Numbered from the stretch's first letter, positions 1 through 14,087 are shown. The stretch is DNA of 64,000 bases from Trochalopteron elliotii (GCA_024734555.1 JANPWX010000480.1:3953707-4017706), one strand, 5' to 3'. Notes: generated by a model not told the origin, from the letters alone. Made by a program: numbers and translations.

Positions 1-1502
1 TTGAGCTCTTGCTTTATGTTTAAATAAATAAATAAGTAAATAAATCCATTCTCTTCAAGTCTGTCGCTTTTTTTACCAGGGTCAGTTTTAATGAGAAAGT
101 TTAACTCATCAGTGTTGAATTTCCTACTAATTAGGTGAAAGTGATTTTTCCTCTGTGTGCAGTTTCCTGAACTAGTGGGTAGCATCCACAAATAGTGCTG
201 CCCTGCTTTAGCCTTTTTAAAAAACTAGAAAAGAAGGTCTAAGAAGTTACTGACTACTACAGCATTTACATTCTGTGGGGACATGTAAAATGACATTTAA
301 GAGCTGCATGTTGCTTCTGTAATTCCAGGATTGAAATAGATATTCTCAGCCTTTCTGCTGTGGTCTATACTCTTCCAGTAACAAGACAATTTATGATTCA
401 AAATAATATATTTGACAGCATAAATGAGTGATCTGCTCACATCCACTAATTTAGGCATGGGGTTTAGCTCATTGTTATAAAAAACAAACGAAACCAAATT
501 CTCATTCCTGGCCAAACCAACACACATTTCCTGGCCCACTGGCTATTTTTTTATGCTGGTTGTTTTTTATTTTACAGGCCTATCAAGTGCTGCTATGGAA
601 GTCACTTTTTTTTCCCTGCTGAGTGAATAAATTACAAGTCCTGGAGCAGTGCTCAGTGTGCTGTAATTCCTGGCCATAACATCTATGAGATATGTTTAAA
701 CTGAATGATCCACTGCTCAGAGGAGTGATGGCTTCTTTTATAGCCCTCCTGTTCCTGCAGACACTAAACCATTGAAATAGACCATGAAGACAAGGGCAGC
801 TTCACCAAATTCTCATCTTTCCTGGAGTCCCGCATGTACTTTTGTCTGTGCTGTGGGACACCTCACACCTCACACATTCAGGATTAACTGAGTCTTGGCA
901 TTAATACTGTTTTTGGGGTTTTTTTTTTTCTGTATTTTGAATATGGAATATGGGGGGGGTTTAATTATTGATTTTTTTTCTATATTTTGAATATATTTAG
1001 TCGATATTTTGAATATTAAAACTCTGACAATTTCTAGAAAAGTTTGTACCACTCTTTGAAGCAGATACAATCTTCAAACTCTTATGTAGCCTACATGTAT
1101 AAAACCCGCTTTGAAAGATGTTATTGTTCCTTCTAGTAATTTTTTCTCCATCTGCACAGAAAAAAGGTTTTTCTACTTCCAGGCAGATTCTTCTATTCCT
1201 ACCTCTAATATGCTCACTCACCTTGTAAATGCAGAGCATTATCCTACAGAAGCTTTTTCACAGACTCCATGACTTCTACAATTACAGTTATTGTAATTTT
1301 TTCATCTCTCCTGTCCTTCTTGACAGATCCTGCAATATTATTTTATCCATTATGTGACCTTCTTTACTTGGCATTCCTCTGTCATTGCTCTGAATCCAGG
1401 CACAAGGGACTGAGGAAGGCTGGGAGGGAGAGGCCAGGATTGTTACCCAAAGCAGGTGTGCCTAAACAAACCGCTTAAAATAAATGCTAAATATTTATTT
1501 AC

Positions 1503-1552
1503 AAATGCTTAAAATTATAAATGCTTAAAAAATTATATATAAATGCTTAAAA
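1503..1552. repeat. Short AT-rich motif repeated three times
   Basis: The 12-mer AAATGCTTAAAA occurs at 1503-1514, 1519-1530 and 1541-1552, and a partial copy lies just upstream near 1484. Spacing is irregular, so this is a degenerate local repeat rather than a clean microsatellite. Confidence 0.6.
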
Positions 1553-4500
1553 TGCGTTTAAGATTATTGCATTGCAGATCTATTTAAATGCTAAAGGATA
1601 ACACACATGCTCACACCCCCTTCATGGGTTAAACTTTCATTCATAGTAGCAAAGTGACATAAAACCCTTTTTTATACTCAGGTTGGAAGTTGTGGTTGAA
1701 AACCCAACTCTCAATACCCCCAGCCCCCATCCCAGACTTTACTGGGTTTCTACTAGTGAGTAGTATGCTTTGTAATTTTACTGTTTTCATGTATTTAAAT
1801 ATAATGTCTGTCTAAAAACTGATTTTACTTTCCTGTTTAATTTATTCTCCAGTTTCTTTCTTTGGCCTTCAGTCAATGTGCTGGGTGATTAAATTATTAT
1901 CCCAGTAATGAGGTTTGACACAATCTATGCCAGTTACCTGTGTGACCTGCTAAGTAGGTTAATTGGCAACCCTGAATAATTATCACCCACCTCATCTTGC
2001 TGAGTGAGAGTCTGATGGGGAATGAAACATAAAAATGCTGAAAAAGACACACAGTTTTTAATTTAAACTTCTGAATTGTTTCAAAGAAACCTTTTAGTTT
2101 CTTATAATAACTTATAAGTTACTATAAACTTACAAAAAAACCTTAGTTTCTTCTAGTAACTTATTAATAAAATGCAGCAATTGAAAAAAAAAATCTTGTG
2201 ATATACTGGTTTTATTAATATATAGATGTTTACTCTTGTGGACAGCTTCCTAGAGGAAAAAGAACTCTGTGACATATTAGATGAACAGGACCCTCTATTC
2301 TGCAAATTGCTTGTAGAAGTGAGTTGTTGCATCCTCAGAGACACTGCTCAAAAGTGAGGAAAATTCAAGGAGTCAAAGTGATATTTGTGGTGACATTGCA
2401 AGTATTATGTTTTAATGCTTTTCTGTGAAACCTTGAGAACTAGAAATTAACTCTGTTGTTTAAGGGAATCTGTGATCCTTCTATTCCCATTTCCCAGGTA
2501 AGAGAGTTAACCAAAATAAATGTGGTACCTGGTGATGCTAACTTATATTGTGTATCAAATCTTTTCCACTTGATTCTTTTCTGAAAAGCCAGGATGGTTA
2601 TTTCTTTCTGCCTTAGAAAATGTAAGATTGGAGCTTAGAGAGGAAGAAGAACGGACTCCTATGGATGAGAAGATGGGTTAAAAATATGTGAGATTTAAAC
2701 TTTTTGTCTTTTCACAAGACAATCAGCTCAAATTAATGGTTCAGAACCAGAGATTTAGTCAGACTGCTTCCAAAATCACACCTCTGCCCTGGCCAGAAAT
2801 CTCACCAAAACTTGGGGTAGAAAGAACAAATCAAGGAATTAATTTCTTGTTATCAGCAGTTAATGGCTGAACACAAAGTGTCTTCAGAGGCAGCTGGTCC
2901 TGAGCTGGTCCTTTTCCCCAGGGACCTGCAGCCTGCAAGCACAGGCACCACTGATGGAACCACAAACCAGCACTAAAGGCACAGAAATTCTGGCCCTGTT
3001 ACATCAGGTTATCCTGTGCCATGTCTCACAAAATTCCAGGATGGTTTTCCAGCAACTAAAAAGCTTGCAACGTCCCCGTGTCCCATCCCCTCAGACTGCC
3101 ACTGACATTCCTCTTCTCCATCCCCTGTGTTTGCAAAAATAAGTTTCCATTTTCAAGCTCGTTCCATTATAGAAAGCAGAGTGGGCAGTTTTCTGTGTCC
3201 AGATGGATTCTCTTCAGGTAGAGAACCAACCCAAAGCCATTCCACCCTTCAGTTTGTTGTCTGACAGGCTTTTGAGTGGGGTGATACAATTCAAGAGAGG
3301 ACACTGATGAAATCACTCAAACCTGGGTCAGCAGAGCTCAACTTTCAGGAGTGAGTCATGTTAGAACCAAGCACAGGCTCAAGTGTTTTTCTGGATCGTG
3401 GCCATGCTGAACTGTAATGACCAAAATGGATTTACTCCCCAGACAGATTTACCCTTTGCTTTCCTCCTGCCCACACATACTTTTGCACCTCAATCAATCA
3501 CTTATGTCTCCTTCTATTTCCTGCATCCTGCTTTTATTAAAAACTTTGTGACTTGTTTAATCTCTTCTAAGCATGGCATTATTTCCTCTATTGGTTTCCT
3601 TGATAATTCATCACCAGAGCTTTTTTGCCCCTACCTAAATGTTTTAAATTTTATTGTACAAATTTAATAAAAACAAAATTGTTAAGGCTTGTTAAGGGAG
3701 CTGTACTGTCTCTTTGTGCTCCTTCATCTGAACCTCTGCCTCCCCATATAAAGACAAAGGTGTTGAAGATGCACATCAGGTAAACTACTGCCTACAAATG
3801 GCAAAAATAGCATCTTGCATGTCTCTTTCTGTGGATCCTTTTTTCCTGACATGTGGTCTTTATGCCTAAAATTACAGGCATTTAGATGTCAGGTAGCAGG
3901 AGAGAAAAATAATAAAATAGAAGAGGTATTGTAGCAAAATATCAAAGAACTGATGCATTGGTGGTAGTTATAAGGTGTTTTATTTCTCAAGAATTGCCCA
4001 GCTTCATAAAGTTTTTGTCATACCTGATAGAAAATTAAGGGCTGCTGATATTTTGCAATTCATTACCCATTGCTTGTTGGTTACATAATTGTTTTTGAAT
4101 GAAGGAGCTCTGTGAGGTCCTGTGAGAAGCTAAGCTGACATGACTTCTGTCTTTCCTTTTTATTACGACAGTCAATAGCTCAGTTGTAAGGAACAGAATT
4201 GCTCTTTGTGACTGCGGTAGACATTCTTCTGGGAGAGCTAGCTAAAATTTGAGAGCAGAAAAGCATTTCTGGAAAAAAAAAATAAAAAAACCCCTCAGCA
4301 TGCCAGAAAAATCAATAAGTGGATGGAGTCAAGTCTGAGACTTTTGGGTTGGGTTAGAACCTAAATCAAGATCGTATTGACTCTGCAAGGCCTGTATTTT
4401 TGGGGGTGCCTATATCAAAATCAATATTGCCTTCCTGCTTTATTTGATAACTTCTATGCCTTTGTGCAAGCAAATCCATTTTACAGTTGTATTTTCTTGA

Positions 4501-6336
4501 GCCAAAGTCTTCTCTTTGGTATGTGTGACCTGTGTACTGTGGCTCTGGGTAAATTAACAAAAGGTGAATTGTGTGTGGTATCTGCCACCAGTGTTCTCCA
4601 ATGATGACATTTGCAAAGGAAATGAAATATCTCTGTAAATTCTTTGCTGCATAATTTATGCACAACTCTTATTTGTGAGTTCTTTACAAGCTGTTCACAG
4701 TTTCCTCAGGAATACCAATTTTATTTTCTGGAAAAATGATATAAGCACACATTGATCCTCAGAATGTGAGAGCATAAACAGTGGGCTTTAATGATCTCAT
4801 GCTTTGCATTTATGCAGTTTCTCATCCAAGATCTTCTAATTGTATCCAATGTATCCAATATCACATTATTTAAATGCACTCCGGCTTTGTGAGAGGGAGA
4901 TTTTGTAGTCCTGTTTTGCAGATAAAGCTGCAAGGACAATTGAAATTGAATTGAAATTTTACCTGTCTGTGCTTTAAGTTAGGCAAGAATCTTGTGCTTG
5001 GCTAAAGTGTTTGGACTGGTCCTGACTGTTTGGTAAACTCAGCCAGGCTTAATATTTTAAGAAAAGTTATATTATTCTTGAACAAATTGTAATCTTGAAT
5101 GATTGTTCTGAACTATTGTTCAGAACTTGGTTGTGTTGGCCATCTCAAAGTGAACCCAGTGAAAGCCTGTCTCTTTGTACACCTGCCCTAAATAAATCTG
5201 AAAATGAGACTTATGTGTTTTTGAACATTTAGAGTGGAGCTGATGCAGTATTAGGTTGCTATAAAGCCACTGAAAATTCTGAACCTGGACTCCAAAGTTA
5301 AACCATCAATCACACCATGCCCAGGCCTGCTGCATTCTGCAGGTTATGGAATTAAAAAAACATTGCTAAAATTTTACCTAACTGTTTTTTTGGGGGGGCA
5401 AAGTCTCTGCAACCCCAGTGAGCTCCTCATGGTAGAAAAATGCATCTATCACAGGAAACATTTCCTCTGCTTCTTGCTTGTGCTACCAGACTTGCCTTAT
5501 CTGCCTCACAAGTACTCTGTGTGTGGTATTTATGAAATATTATCCAGGTATAGAATTTAATCTCTTTACAAGAGAGGAAAAAAAAACACACAGTGCACTT
5601 ACTCAGCAATTCCATTTGAATTGTGCTTCCGTGATCTGATTTTCTGCCTCTTGGTACCACCAAATTATTGCTTCAGCAAAACTGTCTGCAGTGCCAACAC
5701 ACTGAGGATGAAGTCATAATAGCAGTTCATTTTACACATGCATATGCACAATCCTCCAAATGGCATGCCTAAGAATAGAGGTTTGAAAAGCTCCTTGATA
5801 ACATGAGAGAGAAAAGGGGGGTTTTGTACAATCAATATTCACATTCTGCTTGCTGCTTGGTATTGATTGCATCTGCTTCTGCAGGATATAATGTATATTT
5901 AACTGTATAAAATAAGTATATTAAGTACTGGATCTGTGCTTCCAATAAAATGAAAATTCAGAATTAATAGCTGTATTTTTCTTTTCTTTCTTTCGATACA
6001 TTTAATATCTCAGACTTTAAATCAAAATTCTTCCTGAGTTAGAAGAAATAAATTCAGTCTTCTGGGTAAAATAATCCCTATCGGACTGGTGAAATTCAAG
6101 CTGTGAAATTGTATGCACTGTAAAATATGGTTCACTGCAGAATGATAAAATGCTTAAGAAAAGATAGGTAGAATATAAGAATACACAAGGGACTGGACAT
6201 TGCCTAAATATTTTGTAATTGTGGTTTAGGTAAATTTTAGAGGCAGGAAAAAATAAGTGATTTATAGCTCTATAATAATGATGTTTGCTAATGAAACATT
6301 CATTGCAGGCAGAGATGAGAAGTGTAATGAGCACAC

Positions 6337-6401
6337 CTTTTCCTGATGGATTCCTTTATAAACCTTCCTTTACAAATCTTTTCCTGATGGATTCCTTTAT
6401 A
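6337..6401. repeat. 41 bp tandem duplication
   Basis: A 24 bp block starting CTTTTCCTGATGG occurs identically at 6337-6360 and 6378-6401, a period of 41 bp. The sequence between the blocks continues the unit (AACCTTCCTTTAC after the first, AATAAACCTTTCT after the second, which is clearly related). This is a simple local duplication with little divergence, so it is probably recent. Confidence 0.8.
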
Positions 6402-8217
6402 ATAAACCTTTCTGGGGATGTCACACCGTGGTGTGTTCCCACAGGGTACTGAAAGGGCAGAGACTCTTCACAAAGGAAAACCTGTGGGCAGCCACCCCAG
6501 TTTCCTCCAGCTTGCCCAGGATAAAATTTGCCCAAGGAAAGTTTCAATAAGAAGACCGATTTTGTGTCAGTCCCACTTAACAAAGGGATGGGTGAAAAAT
6601 ACCCATTTCAGCTTCCTCTGCCCCATACTGGATTCCAGTTATTGCCACCTCTGCATGTTGTGGGGCCACCTCCATGAGGCAGATCAATGGATTGATCCCT
6701 GTTAAGGGTAAGCAGGCAAAAAGATCAATTAGCACACTGAAAGTAATTTCATAAAATAAATCAATTTGCGCCACCAAAGGAGCAATTAAAAACTGATGGG
6801 CAATCTCACCCTTTGGGCTTGAAAAAAAATTAGTGTGTTCTGATGGGAGGCAGCGTGATTTCAATAAATAACAACTGCCAGTTGTTCTTTTGTTTGCAGT
6901 TTAGGAATGCCTTTGGTTCCTGAGAATACAAAAGAATGCCAACAGCGAGCAAGATACCTTTACTGTGCTTTGTATATAATAAACAGTTTGGACTGAACAG
7001 GGAACTGTCCAGCTTTATTTAACAACTGCTAAGAGTAGAAAATAGGTGTAAGTATAATGAACACCTTTTAACTGCAATCAATTTCATCGTGTGAGGTCTT
7101 CATGACAGATAAAGAGCAAATTACTGGTACACATTAACCACTTGAGAAGCAAATAGTCCCATTAAAATATTTTGCCAGTGTCCATAAACCTTTTCTTCCC
7201 AGAACTCTGTCCCTGTCAAATAAATAACTTTTTGTTCCCTATTAAATACAGAAAGCACAGGTTACTATGGTGATCAACAGAACACAGAATAAACTCTGCT
7301 TCGTCATAACTGCCACATTCTAGAGGAAAAAAATATCTGAACATCAGCTCGCAGTTTCAAGCTGAATCTCTGAAAAATATTTTGAGAAAACAAACTGAAT
7401 TTATGAGGTCCAAATAACACTGGATGAAGTATCACAAAAATGGAAGTGATGGAAGTGTTGCAGCCAAGTGCCCCTCCAAATAAGAGTGCTTCTAGTCTGA
7501 AACATTTCAAAACTCAGGATCACAAGCCTTAGGGGGTTTTTTTGTCTTTTTATTCTAATCAATGGAACATATAGAGTTGTGCTGGAATGCTGTGGGCCAC
7601 ATCGTTGTGTATGTACATCTCCATCTGGGTCAGGGACACCCTGGCCTTTGCCTGTTGTGCTCTTTGTGTGCCAGTTGTTCACAACCCCATTTACTCTGTG
7701 TTTGATGTTCAAGGGCTGAGTCATTGACATTAGGCACCCACTGAGCAGGGATTGCTTTGATCCCAGTTCTGGGGGCTTCACTCTTTTCACAAGTATGACT
7801 CCCGTGTTTTAATTGCACTTGTATTAGTTGTTGACTTTTCACTAGCAAGGCTTAAGAAAAGCAATGAAGCAGAATTTACATCTGCTTTCTCAGTAATCTC
7901 TCTTTAATATTTGTTATCAAGAATACTTTTTTTCAAATACCTGCAATGAATTCCACAGCACAGAGTGAAATGCTATAGTTATTTCTAGTCATCCCCAGGT
8001 TTAGTCTAATAAAACAGCTTTCATTGATGGAGTTTTATTGCAATGCAAGTCGGACCTTTCTGTTGGTCCTCACAGTGGCATTGAAGTGGTTTAGGAGCAA
8101 GGAGGGCAGTCTAGAGCTAACACAACTGGGTGGACCTTGAAAACAGTCACTTGTTGCATGGCTTTAGGTTATATGCCATTTGTTTTTATGTATTTCAGCT
8201 TCTTCTAGCCTCAGTAC

Positions 8218-8560
8218 TGTGGGCCTGAGATTTCTGGGTCTAAATCTAGAGATTTTAGCCTGCTGGCAGCTGCTAACTTGTTCCCAAGGAAAAATTTCTC
8301 AAGAAAGCTTCTTCTCAAAACAATCTTGGCAAAGAGCTCTCCTTTCTCAAAACAATCTTTCTCCAGGCGGTGTTTTGCTGTTTCTCTGGTTTAACCAGTG
8401 GGATCAGAGAGGTGTCGTTCCTGTTCACCAACCATATTAAGTCTGTATGGAACACCTTATAAAAGGTAGTAAGAATTAGACAATAAAACCTTTTTTTTAT
8501 GCTCTTTGCCTTCTGAAATATTTGGAGTCTCTCATCTTTCTTTCGTGTCCTACAATGACA
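8218..8560 (+). mobile_element. Solo LTR, family F, with 6 bp TSD
   Basis: A 343 bp element begins TGTGGGCC and ends CAATGACA. It is flanked on both sides by the hexamer CAGTAC (8212-8217 and 8561-8566), a perfect target-site duplication. Inside are a TATA box (TATAAAA, 8458-8464) and, 18 bp further on, a polyadenylation signal (AATAAA, 8482-8487), followed by about 70 bp of U5-like sequence. This order is the U3-R-U5 of a retroviral LTR on the plus strand. A 6 bp duplication is typical of alpha/beta-like (class II) retroviruses. No internal gag, pol or env sequence adjoins it, so it is a solo LTR left by recombination. I saw only one copy in the window. Confidence 0.85.
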
Positions 8561-8566
8561 CAGTAC

Positions 8567-11500
8567 CACATCAGATCTGCAGAATATCCAAATGAATTAA
8601 ACAGAAAGATCACCCTGGAACTTGCAGGCTGACCTTCAGAACAAAACACTGCCAGGTCCCCAAAATCCCCATTCACATTCATTAATACCTGAAGAGCAGC
8701 CCTGAGATGGGTTTCTGGTTTATCCTACTCTATCCATTCAGCCTGCTAAATAAGAGCATCCCTTCCTGCTAACCCTGATATGTTTCTGAGAGGGATAATA
8801 ATAATATAAAATAACCTACTTCTTAATTGTAGGGCTGCACAAGGGACAAAGTGAAAGTGATTAAAAAAAAATTGTGGTCCATTGTAAGATGCCTCTTCTA
8901 AGTACACTCTGGAGGTTTGGAGCCCTACACAGTTATTATCTAGCTGGACTCTTTGCATCAGTTTTATTTCTAGTCCCAAGCATTCACTTCCCAGACATTC
9001 ACGATAGTGAATTTAAGTCACACAAAACTCATGCAGCATGAAAGTCATCTGCAGCCTTTACAGCTCAAAGGGACATGCCTGTGGGTTCACAAATATACAG
9101 AGCTTTTCCCTCAAAAGGTTTGAAAGCAGGAGATTCAAAGGCTGGTAAAACCCAGAGCCACAGCTTTCATCATCTGATGATGGCAGAGAGGATGTTTCCT
9201 TCCCAGCTGAATCATGCTCAGCTCAGATGGGGGAGCTCCCCTTTGATAGCTGGGAGAGAATTGCAGATTCTTGTATCTTCCATGTATCTGAGGAGAGGGG
9301 GAGAGAGAGAGACAGAGAAAAAGAGTTAATATCTTTATAATTTCATATTATTAGCAGCCTTTTCTGGATTTCTTAAGAACTTTGGAACAAAGTAAGAATA
9401 AAGTTTTTTGGTTTGTTTTTTTTTTTTGTTGTTTGTTTGTTTGTTTTGTTTGGTTTGGTTTGGTTGGGGGTTTTTTTTGTTTTTTTTTTTCTTAGGGACA
9501 CAGTGTAATGCAAACAAAAACCAGTTCAGCAAAACCATCTGCATAAATATAATTATAATTGTAGAATTTGTAGAATCCAAATAACAAGCAACCCTGTTAT
9601 TCTGCATGTGTTACAAAGTAGCTCTTACTTTTAATCTTTATCTAATTGTGTCACTTTGGTGTCCTTCTCCTAACCCATCACTTCTGCCCAGCATGGGTGC
9701 CTTTTGTCTTTAAAATGTCATATTTGATATCATCAGCATTTGCAATCTTCTGGACAGAATGTTTCAAGTTGAAATAGTTGGTGTCAATATATATAGACAC
9801 TGAAATGGAGCTTATTCAATAAAAATCTATATGGACAATTAGTGCAGTACCAGCTCTTCTCTAACCCCAATGTCATCCTGCCCTGACTGGTGTGACTGCA
9901 TCACAACTAAGCCATAACTTCTAAAATTACCAGACATTTCAAATTCACCTTTATTAAAAATATAAAAATAAAAAAAAATCCACAAAAGTAAGTTGCCCAC
10001 TAGCAGCTTTTAATAGAGGACTCAATATCTTATGGGTGTGACTAATATCTCTGTATGCCTAATAAATTCTTGACAACAGTATAATCACTGCTGCTAACTG
10101 TGGGTTTTGAACTGAAGAAACACCTGGATAATGGACACCTGAAGAATTGCAGAGACTAAATCTCTCTTGTCTCAGAAGCTCATCCTTTTATGGGATGAGC
10201 ATGCCCTGAGCTTGTGTAGATACAAATGCTTGTGTAATGCTCTGGCTGTGCCTCCTTAAGCAATATTCTGCATAAATATTTATGCATTCCTATTTTTACC
10301 TGGCATGATCATGGAAAGCAAGTTCAATAAGTAAATGAACATGCCCACAAATGACTCAGTTTTCACCTCAGCAATCCAGTAATTTTTCCCATGTTACTCC
10401 AACATCAGTGAAACTTCAAGTAATCAACTACTATTATCTTTACCAAACTGTAGACAGAATACAGGCTTAAAACCCTGGATTAAACTTTACATCCAGCTCT
10501 TAGTTTTGCTGCAGTTTTGTTCTTACTGAATTTGAGCAGGAGATTTGTCTTTCCAGCTCTGCCAGTCTGAAGAGAAATGAAATTTCCCAGCTGGACAGGC
10601 AGCAGAGGCTGCAGGTGAGAATGTCAGGATGGCAATCAGGCACAGTGGTGAAGTCAGATGAGAGTAACATTAACAAAAATCTGGATCAGTTTCACCACAC
10701 TATCTACAGGAGCTGCTGTTATTAATTTTTGCTTTGAATTACGTTCTCCAGCATAAATTATAGGGGCTGAAAATCATATAGAATAATACTAAAGAACATT
10801 TGATGAGGCAAGTCAGCTCCCTATTGAGAGATTTCAATAAAAGTGATTTCTTACCAGGGATAAGCTTCAAATCAAGGGCTGTGCACACTCTTTAAGGTGG
10901 AGAAGCCAATGCTTTTTTGGAAAGAACAAAAATCGGCCAGCTGCTGAGACTTGAGCTCAGTGTGGGTTTGCTATCAAGGAAGACAGACACACCAAAGTTT
11001 TTAGGCAGGCTCCCTCAGCCTTTGCAACTTTCCATGTCAAAGCAGGTGCTGACACTAAAGGATGAAAATGCTTTAACAATGATTTTCCATTCAGCTTAAA
11101 GTCACACAAACTGTGAGGGTGAAATGCTGGTGCAGACCGTGGGTTTGGCTGTTCTGTGAATAATGCTGGGTTTGTTCAGCACCACAATTCAGACATTTGC
11201 CATTGCATTCAGAAATTTGCAATTTGCCATTGCAAGCGTGGCAATACCTGGTCTGGCATCCTCTGGCTCCACAGCCCCGGGGAGAGTTTGCTTCTCCTGC
11301 CAGGGGTCAGCTTTCTGTGCAGCCTCCTCCCTGTTCCTCACTCAAAAACCACAGGCTGCAGCTCTGTCTGTGCTTAGCTGGCCCAGGAAAGCCAGGACAA
11401 AAGGGATGGAGTTTTGCTCCATTTGGTGATGATTCCTGGGGAGTGGTGCTCTCCTACAAGGCACCTTTGCTCTCTGGGTGTGCTCTGCTGGGACTCCAGG

Positions 11501-13491
11501 AATCAGTCGTGACAACTGTTCCACCAGAGTCACTCTGTGAGGAGATACATTTTTATTTTAGGTGACAGAAATGTTTTTTTTTTCCCCCGCCCTTATTTAG
11601 TTTGTAAGTCCCTCTAAACTTTTCTCATGCATAAATTTTATTCCTTATTTCCATCCTGAGCTCTTTTGATGACCATCTGAACTTTTCCTGAGCTTATGAA
11701 TCCAAAATCATGACCCACGTTGTTGTTGTGGCCTGAGGCAGGGATGTTGCACCAGTCAGCATTGCCAGCATCCTGAATATCAAGATAACATCCCCCTAAC
11801 TTCAATTTTTTTCACAGCAACTCCCCTGTAGTAAAAACTCTCTCAAAATAGTTGGATGGCTTGAAACCAGCCCTTTCTTCCCACTTGCAAAAAACAAAAT
11901 CCTCTTTTTCTCCTTCTGACATACAAATAATTGTTGTTGTATTTCACCTTGTCTTGATCAAGAATGAAAGTTTCTTCTCTAAAATATAATTTAAAGGTGA
12001 TATATTTATCTCTATAAATGCTATCAAAAATTCTATTAAAAATTATGGAAGCTCCAATTCTACATGGTCAATTTTAGAATACTTTAATTAAAAAAAAAAG
12101 TGAGTGCAAAGTCTGTACTGAAAGAAATTACATTTTAAGAGTGAAACTAAAATACATCTGTTTAGTTTTAAGCATTAAATCAGTAAGGATGAATTTCACC
12201 ATGAGTACAACATTCTGCAATCATGATATTTTGTATTAAACCCCAGTGAATGCCTCCTTCCTGCTTTGTATCAACTCATGTTGATATAGAAGGAGGAAAA
12301 AAAGAAACAGTTTCTGGAGTGATCTGTCTGTATGGAGAGCTAAATTTAATTAATTGGAAGCTCATTTATTACTAAGCTATAACACTTCTGATAGGTTTGC
12401 AGGGAACATTCCAATAAACACTCTTATTGCTCTTGAAGCAGGAAATAATTAGCTTTCAGTTCTGACCAAAATAAAGAAAAGCAGTGCTGGCAGAAGGAGA
12501 ATCTGAATTTCTGCTTCCAAACACCATTATATACTTTAAATACTTACCAAAAACTTTTACAAAAAAAAGAGAGGTGGATGGAGTCACATCTCGAGAGCTC
12601 CTCAAATGTTCCATTTTTGAGGTTGTTTCCTTGCAGTTTTTTGAGCAGAGGGTCTGAGCAGGATGCCCAGAGACTAGCCTCCTCTCCTGGCTGGCACAGA
12701 CTGAGAGATATTTTCTCTCTGTTTTCCCACATTCCCTGTTAAGTGTCTCAGAAGTTATCCCCAGCAGCACAGAGGTGCCAGCTCTATTAGCTCCTGTCTG
12801 GCACTAAAGGCACATCTCAGATTCTGGGTCCCAAATTAGTTTCAGCCTTGCTCTGCTTCTCTCGTAGGCAAGGTGGTAGGATAATATTCAGGATTGTTTT
12901 TAATGAAGATTAGGTAGGAGATGATTGATCTGCGATAAAGGCTATGGATTATGTGATAGCAAGGAAAGCAATCTATATGAAGATGTCAATTTTATATTAA
13001 ATTGTAACATATCTGTCACTTATTTATCCAGGTCCTGTAAGACTGACCAGACCCTACATAAAAGTGCATATCCAATAAAAGCAGAGATAGTCAATAACTT
13101 TCATTAAAGAGAAAAAAGGCTTTTTTTTTTTAAATTGCTGCTTATATCCCTTCTAGTCCTGACATATTTTCCATTTGGTGAGGAACTAAAGAAGTTCCAA
13201 AGAGAAGTCCTGACGTCTTTCCTAAGAGTCATTTTTCTCCAGCACCTGCCTGGGTTTTATGACGTGCTCCATCACTGCAGGACAGCTGGCTTGCAGCAGC
13301 ACAATTCCTCAGGGCCACGCTGGACCAGCCTGGTATGTGGCACACACCTGGCTGTGGCTCACAGCTCTGACATCCTGACACAGCCCCACAGGAGTTAGGG
13401 CTTCCAGGACCCTGCCAGAAAAGGGGTATTTATGCCCAGAGCTTGTAGATGACCAGGTTCCTAATCCATGGCGTTCACTCCCTGCAGCAAT
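8567..13491. other. Gene-free stretch
   Basis: I recognise no gene or element apart from the T/G-rich tract at 9.4 kb listed separately. Three overlapping frames at 11.16-11.57 kb cover a slightly GC-richer patch; they run in different frames, have no domain, and look like chance openings. The rest is ordinary AT-rich unique sequence. Confidence 0.6.
9403..9491. repeat. T-rich / GTTT simple-repeat tract
   Basis: About 90 bp is made almost wholly of T with interspersed G (runs of GTTT, GGTTT and long T runs). An open frame on the opposite strand here encodes only a lysine, asparagine and glutamine run and is not a gene. No LINE body was recognised on either side. Confidence 0.85.
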
Positions 13492-13497
13492 GCACCC

Positions 13498-13800
13498 TGA
13501 TGCTGTTTTACACCACAATGACACAGACTTCGACTTCAGAAGGCTGAAAATGACTCCTTTATTTTTGGGATGTGTCTCCCTTTGATACTATTTTACACAG
13601 ACCAATTTGATTGGTGACACAAAGACAAACCTCTTCACTCACATTGGTCAGAGCAGAGGGACATCAAGAAGAAGTCCCTCCTAGGAAAAGGAATGAAAAC
13701 AAAGTTACAGTTACAAAAACATGTCTATTGTTTACATAAAATTCTCTGGGAAAAGAATTTCAGAAAACTAAAACATCTCAGGCACGGAACCAGGGCTACA
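13498..13800 (-). mobile_element. Solo LTR, family A copy 1
   Basis: This 303 bp LTR is on the minus strand. Read in sense it starts TGTAGCCCTGG and ends CAGCATCA. The flanking hexamers are GCACCC (13492-13497) and GCACTC (13801-13806), a 6 bp target-site duplication with one mismatch. The polyadenylation signal is intact (TTTATT on the plus strand, 13558-13563). The TATA box seen in other copies has a base change here (plus-strand TTTGATA, 13581-13587). No internal retroviral sequence flanks it. It aligns along its whole length to the six other family A copies in this window. Confidence 0.9.
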
Positions 13801-14042
13801 GCACTCCACACCCAAGCAGGTGTCTGCATATGGGGAAGGGTTTCAGATTCACCCCAAAACCTTTTAAGGAAACAACACTAGAAGTTTCTTTGCTCTCCTG
13901 GCAGTAAATTGCTCAGTGCCAAGCAAAACCACTGATATGTCTGTTCATCTGTTCCTCACAAAAAGTAGCTATTTTCTATTGGGCTGTTTGCCAAAAAATC
14001 CCCACCTAAATAATCCAATACTTAAGGGAGAGCAGTAATAAT

Positions 14043-14087
14043 GGTAATCTCTGAGAATTCTCTCTGTGGTAATTTCTGAGAATTCTC
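14043..14087. repeat. 25 bp tandem duplication
   Basis: A 20 bp block (GGTAATCTCTGAGAATTCTC) at 14043-14062 recurs at 14068-14087 with one change. The period is 25 bp and there are two copies, so this is a small local duplication. Confidence 0.75.

Larger units (their letters stand above)
1..8211. other. Gene-free AT-rich stretch
   Basis: I see no gene here. Open frames are all under about 130 codons, overlap one another on both strands, and show no domain, signal peptide or exon-like pattern. The DNA is mostly unique and AT-rich. It contains a small cluster of a 12 bp AT-rich motif near 1.5 kb and a 41 bp tandem duplication near 6.3 kb, listed separately. An old repeat too diverged to recognise by eye could be hidden here. 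Confidence 0.6.
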
